A DNA stretch of 64,000 bases from Tahibacter aquaticus. Lineage in GTDB: Bacteria > Pseudomonadota > Gammaproteobacteria > Xanthomonadales > Rhodanobacteraceae. The stretch spans positions 124,750 to 188,749 of the forward strand of contig NZ_SNZH01000005.1 in assembly GCF_004363655.1 (NCBI RefSeq). Reading direction: 5' to 3'. The translations under genes and the position numbers were made by a program. Position 1 is the first letter of the stretch, and the number at the start of each line of letters is the position of its first letter. Below the pieces are notes generated by a model, which was not told where the DNA came from, made no database searches, and worked only from the letters and a program-made list of their open reading frames with translations. Of the stretch, positions 24,333-32,842 are shown in pieces.

Positions 24333-25652
24333 ATGAAATCCTCCGCACCGGGCCCGCATGGCACCCTGCTGCTGTCTGTCAAAAAGAGCATCGACCAGAT
24401 CCAGACCGAGCTGCCGGCGACCATACGCGTACAACACGCCACCGGCGGCTGGAAACAGCAGTTCCTGGTGCCCATAGGGCCCGATGTCAGCGCGCCGGCC
24501 AGCATCGACATTCCCGCCGGCGTGTACTCGGTCGACGTGCAGCTGCCCTCGGGCGAAACGATCTCCAGCGACGGCGAACTGGCAGCGGGAGAGACCAGCC
24601 ACGTTGTTCTGGCTGGCCAGCCTTCCCGCGCGGAAAGCCTGAGCTGGCCGAGCTTCGTGCTGCGTGGCGACTTCACGCGCAAGAGCGCGCCGCCGCCGTT
24701 GTCGGGCCTGGAGACCGCCGCCCGCTCCCGCAGCCTGCGAGCCGGCCCGAAGATGCCCGCCGCCCAGGACATGCAATGCTGGACGCACAGCGAGGGACGG
24801 TGGAGCAAAGCCACGGCAACGATCCGGCTGCAGAGCAACGATCCCGACATCTGCGTCTATCGCGTCGAGGCGCAACAGTCGGTACTGCTGCAACTGCCCA
24901 GGCCAGGAGCAGCCGCCAGCACGTTTTGCAGGGTTCCCGGCGACTGGAAAACCGCGTCGGGCGAAAAGGCCACGGTGACTGTCGTGGTCGATACCGTCCC
25001 CGGCGATGCGGCAGAAGAACCGCAGCTGCGCGTACGCAGTACGGTGAATGATCCCCAGTTCGCCAAGCTGTCGGGTTTTCTCAGCTACGGCGTCGACGCC
25101 GGCGCACTGGCCATCGGCGACCAGCTGGCGAAAGACGCAGAAAACCTGATCGAGAGAAAAGACAATAATCCCCTGCTTGCCTGCGCGGCTGCGCTGGTCC
25201 TGCTCAAGGCGCGCCTGCCGCACGGGCTGCACGCGTGGACATTTCGCCTCGCCAGTTTTTTTCCACAAATACCCGACACGGCCATCGTGCGCGCCTGGCA
25301 TCTGCTGTTCGGCGCCGAACGCCAGGCAGGCGAGCGCGATGCACTGGACTGGCTGCTGGAAGCCGACCGTCGCGGCGTACCGCTGTATGCGTATTCGCTG
25401 CGGCTGCTGGTCGACGGCCTGAAGCTGTTCGAGCAGAACCACGCGCTCGTCGCGGACACCGGCCGGAAATGGCAATCGTATCTGTGGGCCAGTGCCGCCG
25501 ACGAGGCTTTCACACGTTTTTCCGGATCGACGCCGGACCTTCCCCTGGCGCCAGGCCGGCCGGCGTTCTGGCCGGCCGCGCCAGCGAGCGAGTCCGATGT
25601 GGCCGTGGAAACCCCTGGCGTCGGCGTGAGGCCTCCGCCAGCGGAAGCCTGA
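24333..25652 (+). CDS. Third protein of subtilase-caspase cluster
   Basis: A 439-residue protein, ATG 24333 preceded by AGGAG. Residues 1-95 form a beta-sandwich-like region (TIRVQHATGGWKQQFLVPIG, ASIDIPAGVYSVDVQLPSG). The middle is variable. Residues about 240-380 are helical (DNNPLLACAAALVLLKARLP, WLLEADRRGVPLYAYSLRL). The tail is Pro/Ala-rich. No membrane segment or catalytic motif is visible. I recall similar C-terminal helical domains encoded beside caspase- or CHAT-type genes, which would make it the target or partner of the caspase; this is inference. Confidence 0.7.
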   Translation: MKSSAPGPHGTLLLSVKKSIDQIQTELPATIRVQHATGGWKQQFLVPIGPDVSAPASIDIPAGVYSVDVQLPSGETISSDGELAAGETSHVVLAGQPSRAESLSWPSFVLRGDFTRKSAPPPLSGLETAARSRSLRAGPKMPAAQDMQCWTHSEGRWSKATATIRLQSNDPDICVYRVEAQQSVLLQLPRPGAAASTFCRVPGDWKTASGEKATVTVVVDTVPGDAAEEPQLRVRSTVNDPQFAKLSGFLSYGVDAGALAIGDQLAKDAENLIERKDNNPLLACAAALVLLKARLPHGLHAWTFRLASFFPQIPDTAIVRAWHLLFGAERQAGERDALDWLLEADRRGVPLYAYSLRLLVDGLKLFEQNHALVADTGRKWQSYLWASAADEAFTRFSGSTPDLPLAPGRPAFWPAAPASESDVAVETPGVGVRPPPAEA

Positions 25653-25725
25653 GCATGCCGTGCACAGGCCGGCCGCAAGCGCTGGGCAACAGTCCGCCTG
25701 ACTGCAGCATTGCTGCCGGCCGCCG

Positions 25726-26280
25726 CTATTTCACCGGCGTCAGCGCCTCCGGATGCTCGCTGGTCGCCGGCCGCAGGTCGTAGCCGTGTTCGCCATCGTC
25801 GGCCGCGGCCGGTGCGGCAATGCTGTGGCGCAGTGGCGGATCGATCACGGCACGCACCGGCCGTCCGCTGGCATCGACATGCAGCACGCTGCGGCGCTGG
25901 TTGCGCAGGCGCTGGCTGACGATGCTGTCGGCGCCAAAGTAGTGCGCAATGGTCTCGTGCGACACGGTCGTCACGCCGCGGCGGCGCTCCTGGCGGCCGT
26001 AGCGCCAGCGGTTGTACAGCGCCCAGCCCAGGAATACGGTGGCGCAGATCAGCCCTGCCCGCAGCAGGAACAGCAGATCGCTGGCACCGTGCGCCGCATC
26101 GTCCAGCACGACACGGGCATAGGCCAGATCCAGACCCATCGCCCAGGCCAGCGCCGTGATCAGCGGCAGCCAGAGGAAGATCCAGCCGAACCAGGCCAGC
26201 GCGGTCAGGCTGGCGTAGAGACTGCGCTGGGCGGCGCTCTGCCGATGGGGCAGCGAGATGATCAGCGAATCGGTGCTCAT
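25726..26280 (-). CDS. pgaD: PgaD-like inner membrane protein
   Basis: A 184-residue protein with two membrane helices (residues about 22-50 and 68-90; LTALAWFGWIFLWLPLITAL, LFLLRAGLICATVFLGWALYN), the layout of PgaD, the small partner that activates the PgaC synthase for poly-beta-1,6-N-acetylglucosamine. The tail is longer than usual. ATG 26280 overlaps the pgaC stop by four bases. It is the last gene of pgaABCD and converges on the caspase cluster. Confidence 0.85.
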   Translation of the reverse strand: MSTDSLIISLPHRQSAAQRSLYASLTALAWFGWIFLWLPLITALAWAMGLDLAYARVVLDDAAHGASDLLFLLRAGLICATVFLGWALYNRWRYGRQERRRGVTTVSHETIAHYFGADSIVSQRLRNQRRSVLHVDASGRPVRAVIDPPLRHSIAAPAAADDGEHGYDLRPATSEHPEALTPVK

Positions 26281-27530
26281 CGGATGCCCCGGTCGGGACT
26301 GACCCACACCGCGCGCGTGCCGCGCTTTTTCGCCAATGCCTTGGGCAGGGCGAACACCGAGGTCAACATGCTCAGCAGCCAGTAGGCGATCGGATACCAG
26401 ACCATCCAGTAGAAATTGCGCCCTACTCCGTTCTCGTAGCGCCGGTCTATGGCCATGCTCAGGGCGAACTGGCACAGGCAGGTGGCGCCGAGAATCACGC
26501 CGTGCCACTGCGGCAGCAGGCTGGGAATGGTCCACTGCGGCGGCAGCGCGACGAGCTGGCCGAGCAGCCACAGCAGCATCAGTCCGGCCATCACGTAGGC
26601 CCACAACAGGCTCAGCACGTACTCGCCGAAGACCGGCCACATGCGCCGCGTACGCCAGCTGCGCAGCAGCGGCCAGGCATAGCGCAGAATCACCTCGACG
26701 CCGCCCTGGGCCCAGCGCAGGCGCTGGCGCCACAGGCCCTTGAGCGTTTCCGGCATCAGAATCCAGCACATCGCGTTGGGCTCGTACATCACCGACCAGT
26801 GGTCCAGCTGCAGCCGCCAGGTGAGGTCGATGTCTTCGGTGATCATGTCGGTGCTCCAGTAGCCGGCGCGGTGCAATGCCGTCTTGCGGAAGCAGCCGAT
26901 CACGCCGGACACGCAGAACACGCGGCCGTAGGCGCGCTGGGCGCGCTTGATCAGGCCGATGATGGAAGAGAATTCGCCCACCTGCAGCTTGCCCAGCAGG
27001 GTCGAGCGGTTGCGGATGCGCGGGTTGCCGGTCACCGCGCCGACCCGCGGCCGGGTCAGCAGGTGATGCATCATCCAGCGCGTCGCGTACTTGTCCAGCA
27101 GCGCATCGCCGTCGATGCACAGCAGGTATTCGGCATTCGACGCCAGCGCCGCCATGCGCAGGCCCATCGACTTGCCCTGGTTGGCCGCAAAATGGATCAC
27201 GCGCAGGTTCGGGTAGAGGCCCAGCAGCGCGTCGAGCTGCGCGCCGGTGTCGTCGCGCGAACCGTCGTTGACCGCGATGATCTCGATGTTCGGATAGTCC
27301 TGCGCGGCCAGGAAGCGGATCGTCTCGCGCACGTTCTCGCCTTCGTTGTGGCAGGGCACGATCAGGCTCACCAGCGGGTACTCGGCCAGCTCCGGCGGCT
27401 GGTCGCGCCGCGGCTGGCTGCGCTCCCAGCGCAGGAAATAAATGATTCCTCCACTGATCCACACGAACGACATGAGCAGTGGATAGAAGAAGGCAAAGCC
27501 GAGCAGTACGCCGATCACACTGTAGTCCAT
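26277..27530 (-). CDS. pgaC: Poly-beta-1,6-N-acetylglucosamine synthase
   Basis: A 417-residue inner-membrane family 2 glycosyltransferase. An N-terminal helix precedes the catalytic domain with SLIVPCHNEGENV, AVNDGSRDDT, CIDGDALLDK (D-x-D), TEDIDLTWRL (catalytic base) and QRLRWAQGG (Q-x-x-R-W), followed by several C-terminal membrane helices. It polymerises UDP-GlcNAc into the PNAG exopolysaccharide. ATG 27530 follows the pgaB stop by four bases, and the gene overlaps pgaD. Confidence 0.92.
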   Translation of the reverse strand: MDYSVIGVLLGFAFFYPLLMSFVWISGGIIYFLRWERSQPRRDQPPELAEYPLVSLIVPCHNEGENVRETIRFLAAQDYPNIEIIAVNDGSRDDTGAQLDALLGLYPNLRVIHFAANQGKSMGLRMAALASNAEYLLCIDGDALLDKYATRWMMHHLLTRPRVGAVTGNPRIRNRSTLLGKLQVGEFSSIIGLIKRAQRAYGRVFCVSGVIGCFRKTALHRAGYWSTDMITEDIDLTWRLQLDHWSVMYEPNAMCWILMPETLKGLWRQRLRWAQGGVEVILRYAWPLLRSWRTRRMWPVFGEYVLSLLWAYVMAGLMLLWLLGQLVALPPQWTIPSLLPQWHGVILGATCLCQFALSMAIDRRYENGVGRNFYWMVWYPIAYWLLSMLTSVFALPKALAKKRGTRAVWVSPDRGIR

Positions 27531-27534
27531 CGCC

Positions 27535-29391
27535 TCAAGGCCGCCGGTAAGGGTGTTCCGACGCCGAGATCGCGCGTCGGATGGTTTCCAGCGCGGGTTC
27601 GTCGCGCAGGAAATCGTCGGGGTAATAGGCCAGGTGGCGTGCACCGGCCTGCTGCAGCAGGCGCATGCGCTGCGCCAGCAGCGCTGCGCCCAGCGGACGG
27701 CCGTCGCGCCAGTCGCGCGCCTGCAGCTCGAACACGCTGTGCAGCAAGGCACCGGGCACGCGCGCCACCGCTGCCGCAAGCTGGCGCAGCCAGGCATCGG
27801 CATCGGCGGCCTGTTCCAGCTCGGGCATGGCCATGATCGCGACCTGGTCGTAGCTGGCCAGGAACCGCGCCAGATCGTGCGCGGTATGCCGTTCGGCCTG
27901 CGCATCCAGCACCGGCGCGGCAAACAGATTGCGCGCAGTCTTCAGGTTGGGCCGCCAGCGCGCGGCACGCCGGGTGAGCGTGTCGGTGAACGCGATCAGC
28001 GCATCAGTGCGCGCGCGGCCCGCTGCCGGTGCGGCGGCAGCGAGACCGTCGTCGTCGCGCAGTACCGCGTCGTCGCCGAACAGCAGGCCGGCGGTATAGC
28101 CGTTCGCGGCCAGGTCTTCGTACAGGTCGCCGACGATGCGTTGGGTCTCGGCCAGGAACGGGTCCAGGCGCGGCGGATCGCGCCGGCCTGCATGTACCTT
28201 GCCGGCAATGGCCAGGCGCTGCTGCTGTTGCGCATCCGGCAGCACGAAGCCGAGCACCGGCATCCAGGCCAGCACTTCCACGCCGGCACGCGTACGCAGC
28301 TGCCAGGCCACGCGCGAGTACAGGTCGGCGCGCAGGGGCAGATGCCGGTTCGGGAAATACAGCGCATCGGCAGCGCCGTCGCCGTCGGGATCGGCATAGG
28401 CCTGCAGCCAGACCTGGTTGACGCCGAGGCGGCGCACGCGTTCGAGCAAGGCATCGAGATTGCGCGACTGCTGCACCGCATCGGCGTCGTAGACCGCGTC
28501 CAGGTCGATCTGCACAGCGCGCAGGGGGCGCGGCTGGCTCGTGTCCTTGCGCAGCTCTGCCGCCAGCCCGCCGGCATCGGGGTTGGCCTCGATCAGCAGG
28601 CGCGCCAGCGCATCGTCGCCGGCCAGGCTTTGTTCCAGTCCGTGCAGGCTGAAGGCCGCGCGCATGCCCAGCTCCGCCGCCAACGCATCGGCCACCTGGC
28701 TGTGCGCGCCGTAGGGCCACACGATGGCGCGCGGCGCGCGGCCCGTGAGCGCGGCAATCTGCGCCGCACTGCGGGCCAGGTCAGCGCGCACGCGTTCGCG
28801 CCATTGCGCCTCGCTTTCGTAGCCGGCCGCCTCGCTCCATTGCCGTGTCGTCGCGGCGGGCGACTGGCCGCCCTGCGGATTCCCTCGCAGCGCGCGATGC
28901 AGGTCGTAGCTGTGCGAGGCAATCTCGACCAGCCCCGAATCGGCCAGCACGCGCAGATCCTGCGCGCTGAGAAAATCGGCCCGGCCCGCAGCGTGGCCGG
29001 CATAGTCGATCTGCTCGCCGGGGGCCAGATCCAGCCAGCGTCCTACGACAGCCACGACCGCCGGATAGCGATAGGCCCGCAGTAGCGGCAAGACATGGGT
29101 GACCGCGCTGCGCAGGCCGTCATCGAAAGTCAGCAGCACCGCCCGCGCCGGCAAGGCCGCACCGCCGTCGCGCGCAGCCAGTACCTGGTCGAGGCTGACC
29201 GGCACGTAGCCGTGGGCACGCAGCCATTCGAAATGATCGACCAGATGACGCGTGCTGATGACGGCGCGGTCCGCATCGAGCTCGCCATCGACGCGGTCGC
29301 GCACGTCGTGGTAGGACAACACTACCAGCGCCTGGGCCGGCGCGGCGCAACACGCCGCCAGCAGCGCCAGCGCGCAATACAGCAGACGCAT
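27535..29391 (-). CDS. pgaB: PNAG N-deacetylase
   Basis: A 618-residue protein. The signal peptide may be of the lipoprotein type (LYCALALLAACCAAPAQA). The N-terminal family 4 polysaccharide deacetylase domain shows VVLSYHDVRD, LLTFDDGLRSAV and EIASHSYDLH (metal-binding Asp and His). The C-terminal GH153-like domain has QIDLDAVYDADAVQQSRN. Together they match PgaB, which partially deacetylates PNAG in the periplasm before export. ATG 29391 overlaps the pgaA stop as TGATG; an upstream TTG is less likely. Confidence 0.92.
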   Translation of the reverse strand: MRLLYCALALLAACCAAPAQALVVLSYHDVRDRVDGELDADRAVISTRHLVDHFEWLRAHGYVPVSLDQVLAARDGGAALPARAVLLTFDDGLRSAVTHVLPLLRAYRYPAVVAVVGRWLDLAPGEQIDYAGHAAGRADFLSAQDLRVLADSGLVEIASHSYDLHRALRGNPQGGQSPAATTRQWSEAAGYESEAQWRERVRADLARSAAQIAALTGRAPRAIVWPYGAHSQVADALAAELGMRAAFSLHGLEQSLAGDDALARLLIEANPDAGGLAAELRKDTSQPRPLRAVQIDLDAVYDADAVQQSRNLDALLERVRRLGVNQVWLQAYADPDGDGAADALYFPNRHLPLRADLYSRVAWQLRTRAGVEVLAWMPVLGFVLPDAQQQQRLAIAGKVHAGRRDPPRLDPFLAETQRIVGDLYEDLAANGYTAGLLFGDDAVLRDDDGLAAAAPAAGRARTDALIAFTDTLTRRAARWRPNLKTARNLFAAPVLDAQAERHTAHDLARFLASYDQVAIMAMPELEQAADADAWLRQLAAAVARVPGALLHSVFELQARDWRDGRPLGAALLAQRMRLLQQAGARHLAYYPDDFLRDEPALETIRRAISASEHPYRRP

Positions 29392-31787
29392 CACGGCAGA
29401 CCTCCCCAATGCAGCGCGGCGAACAGTTCGCGCCGTGTTTCGCGCCTGCCGTCATAGGCCTGGCGAAACCAGCCGATGCCGTAGTTGAATGCCCAGCCCG
29501 GGCCGAGCTGCCATTCGTGCTCGTAGCTCGCGCGCAGCACGCCGCTGCTGCCGTAGTCCTGCTGCCAGTAGCTGCCGAACCACAGGCCGAAGCGCTGCCG
29601 CAGGCGCTTGTCGTAGTGGCGCCAGGTCATCCAGTCGCCGGTTGCGCCGACCAGGCCAATGGCATCGCGGCGCGGATTGAAATACGGCCCGCCGGCCAGC
29701 GAGTTGCGCGATACGCCGGCTTCTGCGCGCAGGTCCAGCGTGAAATGCGGCCGCGTCAGCACCCGCTCGCGCCCGGCCAGCGCGGCCGCGTCGCGGCGGT
29801 TGCCGTCGCTCAGGCGCAACTGCGACAGGCTTAGCGACAGCTCGCCCAGGTCGCTGTGCTGCCAGCCGCCGGATACCCCCAGGCTGCGCCCGGTGATGCC
29901 GTAGTAGCGTGCGCGCAGCGGCGTGTCGGTGGCAGCCGTGCTGGACTGCACCGACAGCCACCACGGGTCGGAAGGCCGCCAGTTCAGTGCCGCCTCGACG
30001 GCCGTGCGCGTGGCAAAGCCGTCGCCGGGATCGAACCAGGCCAGGCGCGCGTCGATATCGCCGCGGCTATAGCGCAACCCCAGGCCGCTGCGATCGTAGG
30101 CGACGCGGCCTTCGGGAATATCTGCCCGCTGCCAGCGTTTTTGCACATAGACGCGCCAGAAGTCGCCGATCAGCGGCGAACTCAGGCTCGCTTCGCGCAG
30201 GCGTTCGCGATTGCCGAAGACGCTGCTGGCGCCTTCGCCGCGGCGTTCGCCCAGGTCGAGCTGCCAGCCGCGGAACGCATTCCATTCGGCGCGTTCGCGC
30301 TGCACGTGGATATTGCTTGGCGCCTCTGCTTCCAGCGCGCGCAGGGCGGGTTCGACGGCATCGTAGCGGCCGAGGCGGCGGTCCACGCCGATCAGGTCCA
30401 GGCGCAAGGCGACAGTCGGTTCGTCCAGGCTCTGCGCAATGCGGTATTGCACCAGCGCCCGCCGCGGCCAGCCACGGCGCAGATAGACCGCAGCCAGTTC
30501 GCGATGCAGTTCCAGCCGTGCCGGTGCTTCGGCCAGCAGCGCCTCCAGCCGCGTCTGCGCCTGGGCGAGGTCGTCGCCGAAGGAAATCAGCAGGGCCAGA
30601 TTGATGTCGGCGCGCGCCCGCGCCGGATTCGGCAGGCGCGGCGCCAGGCCCGGTGCGCGGGTCCAGGCCGCATTGTGCGCAATAGCTGCATCGAGGGTCT
30701 TGCGCGCGGCGGCGAAATCTTCCGCTTCGAGCTGGGCGTACATCAGCGAGAACTCGATCTCGGCCTGCTGCGGCTGCTGCGCCAATACCGCCTCATACAA
30801 GGCCCGGGCAGCACGCGGCCGGCGCAGATAGAGCAAGGCATCGGCCAGCGCAACCTGCACATAGGCCGGCAAGGCCACGCCTTCGTCGCGCAAGGCCTCG
30901 GCGGCTTCCACTGCCTCGTCCATGCGTTCCAGCTGGCGCAATGCGAGCACGCGGTCCAGTCGTGCGCGCTGGCGCTGCTCCTGCGCGCTGGCAGGCAGCT
31001 GCGCGAGGTTCGCGTCGGCGGCAACCAGGGCGGCACGTGCTTCGGCCAGGCGATCGCTGCGGTCTTCCGCGGCGAAGTCGGCCCAGCGGATCGCCTGGGC
31101 TACCGTATCGGTCTGCAGGCGCTGCCGTTCGGCTTCGCCGCCCCCACCCCACTGCAGCGCCGCCTGCGCCGCGCCCAGGTCGGCCAGCGCCGTGCGCACG
31201 CCGTCGCTGGCCTCGCGCGATTGCGGCTGCCGCTGCAGCACCTGTTGATACAGATCCAGCGCCTCGACCGGACGCGCGGTGCGCAAGCGCACATAGGCAG
31301 CAGCGAGCAGCAGGTCGGCGGCATCATGGCCACGCGCCAGCAGCGCATCGGCACGGGCATTCGCTGCAGCCGCTTCGCCGGCTTCGGCCAGGCTCATGGC
31401 AGCGCCCGCTGCTGCGGACAGGCGCGAAGGCTGTTGCGCCAGGGCGGCATCGAACCACGCCGCGGCCTGGCCGAACTCAGCACGATTGCGCGCCGAACGT
31501 GCCGCTGCCTCCAGCGCATCGGCCGGCCAGCGCACGGTTGAATTTCTGCGCACCAATTCAACAGCAAATGCATCGTCGCCGACGCGGTTGGCCAGCACGG
31601 CGGCAGCAACCAGCAGTTGCCCGTCATGCGGCTGCTGCTGCAGGCGTAGCCGCAACTCGCCCAACGCAGCGGCATCGTCAACGCCAGTAGCCGCGGCCGT
31701 CTGCGCCTGAGTGGAAAAGGCCATCAAGCCCATGGCAAAACCCGCGGCAATACTCAAGCGCGAGCCCGTTCTGGCCCGTTCGGTCAT
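29391..31787 (-). CDS. pgaA: PNAG export porin with TPR domain
   Basis: A 798-residue protein. Signal peptide at residues 1-29 (ending STQAQ), a periplasmic TPR superhelix to about residue 510, and a C-terminal outer-membrane barrel of about 290 residues with aromatic beta-strands, ending ELFAALHWGGLP. This matches PgaA, the outer-membrane exporter of PNAG. Start ATG 31787 has GGGGAAA eight bases before it. It is the first gene of the operon; roughly 1 kb of non-coding DNA precedes it. Confidence 0.88.
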   Translation of the reverse strand: MTERARTGSRLSIAAGFAMGLMAFSTQAQTAAATGVDDAAALGELRLRLQQQPHDGQLLVAAAVLANRVGDDAFAVELVRRNSTVRWPADALEAAARSARNRAEFGQAAAWFDAALAQQPSRLSAAAGAAMSLAEAGEAAAANARADALLARGHDAADLLLAAAYVRLRTARPVEALDLYQQVLQRQPQSREASDGVRTALADLGAAQAALQWGGGGEAERQRLQTDTVAQAIRWADFAAEDRSDRLAEARAALVAADANLAQLPASAQEQRQRARLDRVLALRQLERMDEAVEAAEALRDEGVALPAYVQVALADALLYLRRPRAARALYEAVLAQQPQQAEIEFSLMYAQLEAEDFAAARKTLDAAIAHNAAWTRAPGLAPRLPNPARARADINLALLISFGDDLAQAQTRLEALLAEAPARLELHRELAAVYLRRGWPRRALVQYRIAQSLDEPTVALRLDLIGVDRRLGRYDAVEPALRALEAEAPSNIHVQRERAEWNAFRGWQLDLGERRGEGASSVFGNRERLREASLSSPLIGDFWRVYVQKRWQRADIPEGRVAYDRSGLGLRYSRGDIDARLAWFDPGDGFATRTAVEAALNWRPSDPWWLSVQSSTAATDTPLRARYYGITGRSLGVSGGWQHSDLGELSLSLSQLRLSDGNRRDAAALAGRERVLTRPHFTLDLRAEAGVSRNSLAGGPYFNPRRDAIGLVGATGDWMTWRHYDKRLRQRFGLWFGSYWQQDYGSSGVLRASYEHEWQLGPGWAFNYGIGWFRQAYDGRRETRRELFAALHWGGLP

Positions 31788-32842
31788 GCAAGATTTCCCC
31801 TGTAACGCCCGATCGTCATACACAGATCGGCCGGAGCCGATGCAGCCTATTCCCCCACTGATTACAGGGGCAAGCGTGCAATAGGCTTAAATGCAGAAAT
31901 TAAAAAATGGGTTGTAGAAATTTCCTGGTCTTTTGTAGTTCTTTGGCGTTTTGTACAGCATCAGCATCGACTGATGGCAAGCAGTGCAACCAGTTTCGCG
32001 GATGATCGGGAAGCTGCTGCAGCGCGGCGACAACACGCAGAAATCGCTACCTTCCGGCTTTTTTCACGTAGCTGAACACGTGAGACACGCCCGCCTTTGA
32101 AAAAACTTCCCGGCTTTCAAACGGCGTTTATCGCTCCTGCGCTGCTTGAGTCACGGCCGAGTCAACACACTGTATCGAATGGACGACTGCTCTTGGCGCA
32201 CCATAGCGAAAAGTTTGCATTGCTCTGAGTAACACGGCCCGGCATGCCGACACCCGTCAACGTATTTAATTTTTACTTTTTCACGGCTTCGCGTGGGCAG
32301 CAGCGACTGGCGCAATCTCGCCCGTATCAGTACACCCGCGCGACCGCTGCTCGTTCATCCAGGTAGCCGGCGCGCCCGTTGCCGACCCGGGCCGCGAACT
32401 TTGCTGCGATGCCCGCAGCAACCTGATCGTCGACGCCGTCGCAGCGCGGCTGGACGCGCCCAGGGCACGACTGCCGCACAGTGGCGCATCGACGGCCCCT
32501 GGGCCGACGATTTGTTCACCGATGATTTTGAAGAAGGCTGCGTCGCGCGCTGGGGCGACGAGCGGCAGTTTGCGCCGGATCGCATAGCCCGTTCGACGCG
32601 GGAGAGGCCCAGCCCTGGCAACGCAAGGGCTGCACAGGCTTGCGGCAACCAACCGCACCGCGCCAAAAACAGAACATTCAATACTTGTTCATTTTTTTCC
32701 GTGATGACAAATACTGTACAAGACACGGACAACGCCCAGGCGCATCCAGCCAGATGCCCAGCCAGGTTGTGGGCGCGTAGAACGCCCGCCCCTTGACGCG
32801 GATGGCCAAATGCCCAGCAGTTCCGCCCGATTGCTGAGCGCC
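31788..32842. other. Long upstream region of pgaABCD
   Basis: About 1050 bases without an intact gene. 31860-32290 is noticeably AT-rich for this genome, with A/T runs and the inverted repeat TTTGAAA/TTTCAAA around 32095-32122. This is where the pga promoter and any regulatory sites should be. 32290-32590 holds a gene relic, described separately. The rest shows nothing I can name. Confidence 0.55.
32281..32590 (+). pseudogene. 3' relic of an exported protein with DDFE-type tail
   Basis: The first part reads in one frame as protein (SVHPRDRCSFIQVAGAPVAD, then CCDARSNLIVDAVAARLDA). Around 32470 the sensible frame shifts to one ending PWADDLFTDDFEEGCVARW. That second phrase matches the IF-x-D-G-F-E tail of exported proteins in this window and the genus group. 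No start, ribosome site or signal peptide is visible. I interpret it as a frameshifted, 5'-truncated relic. Confidence 0.4.
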
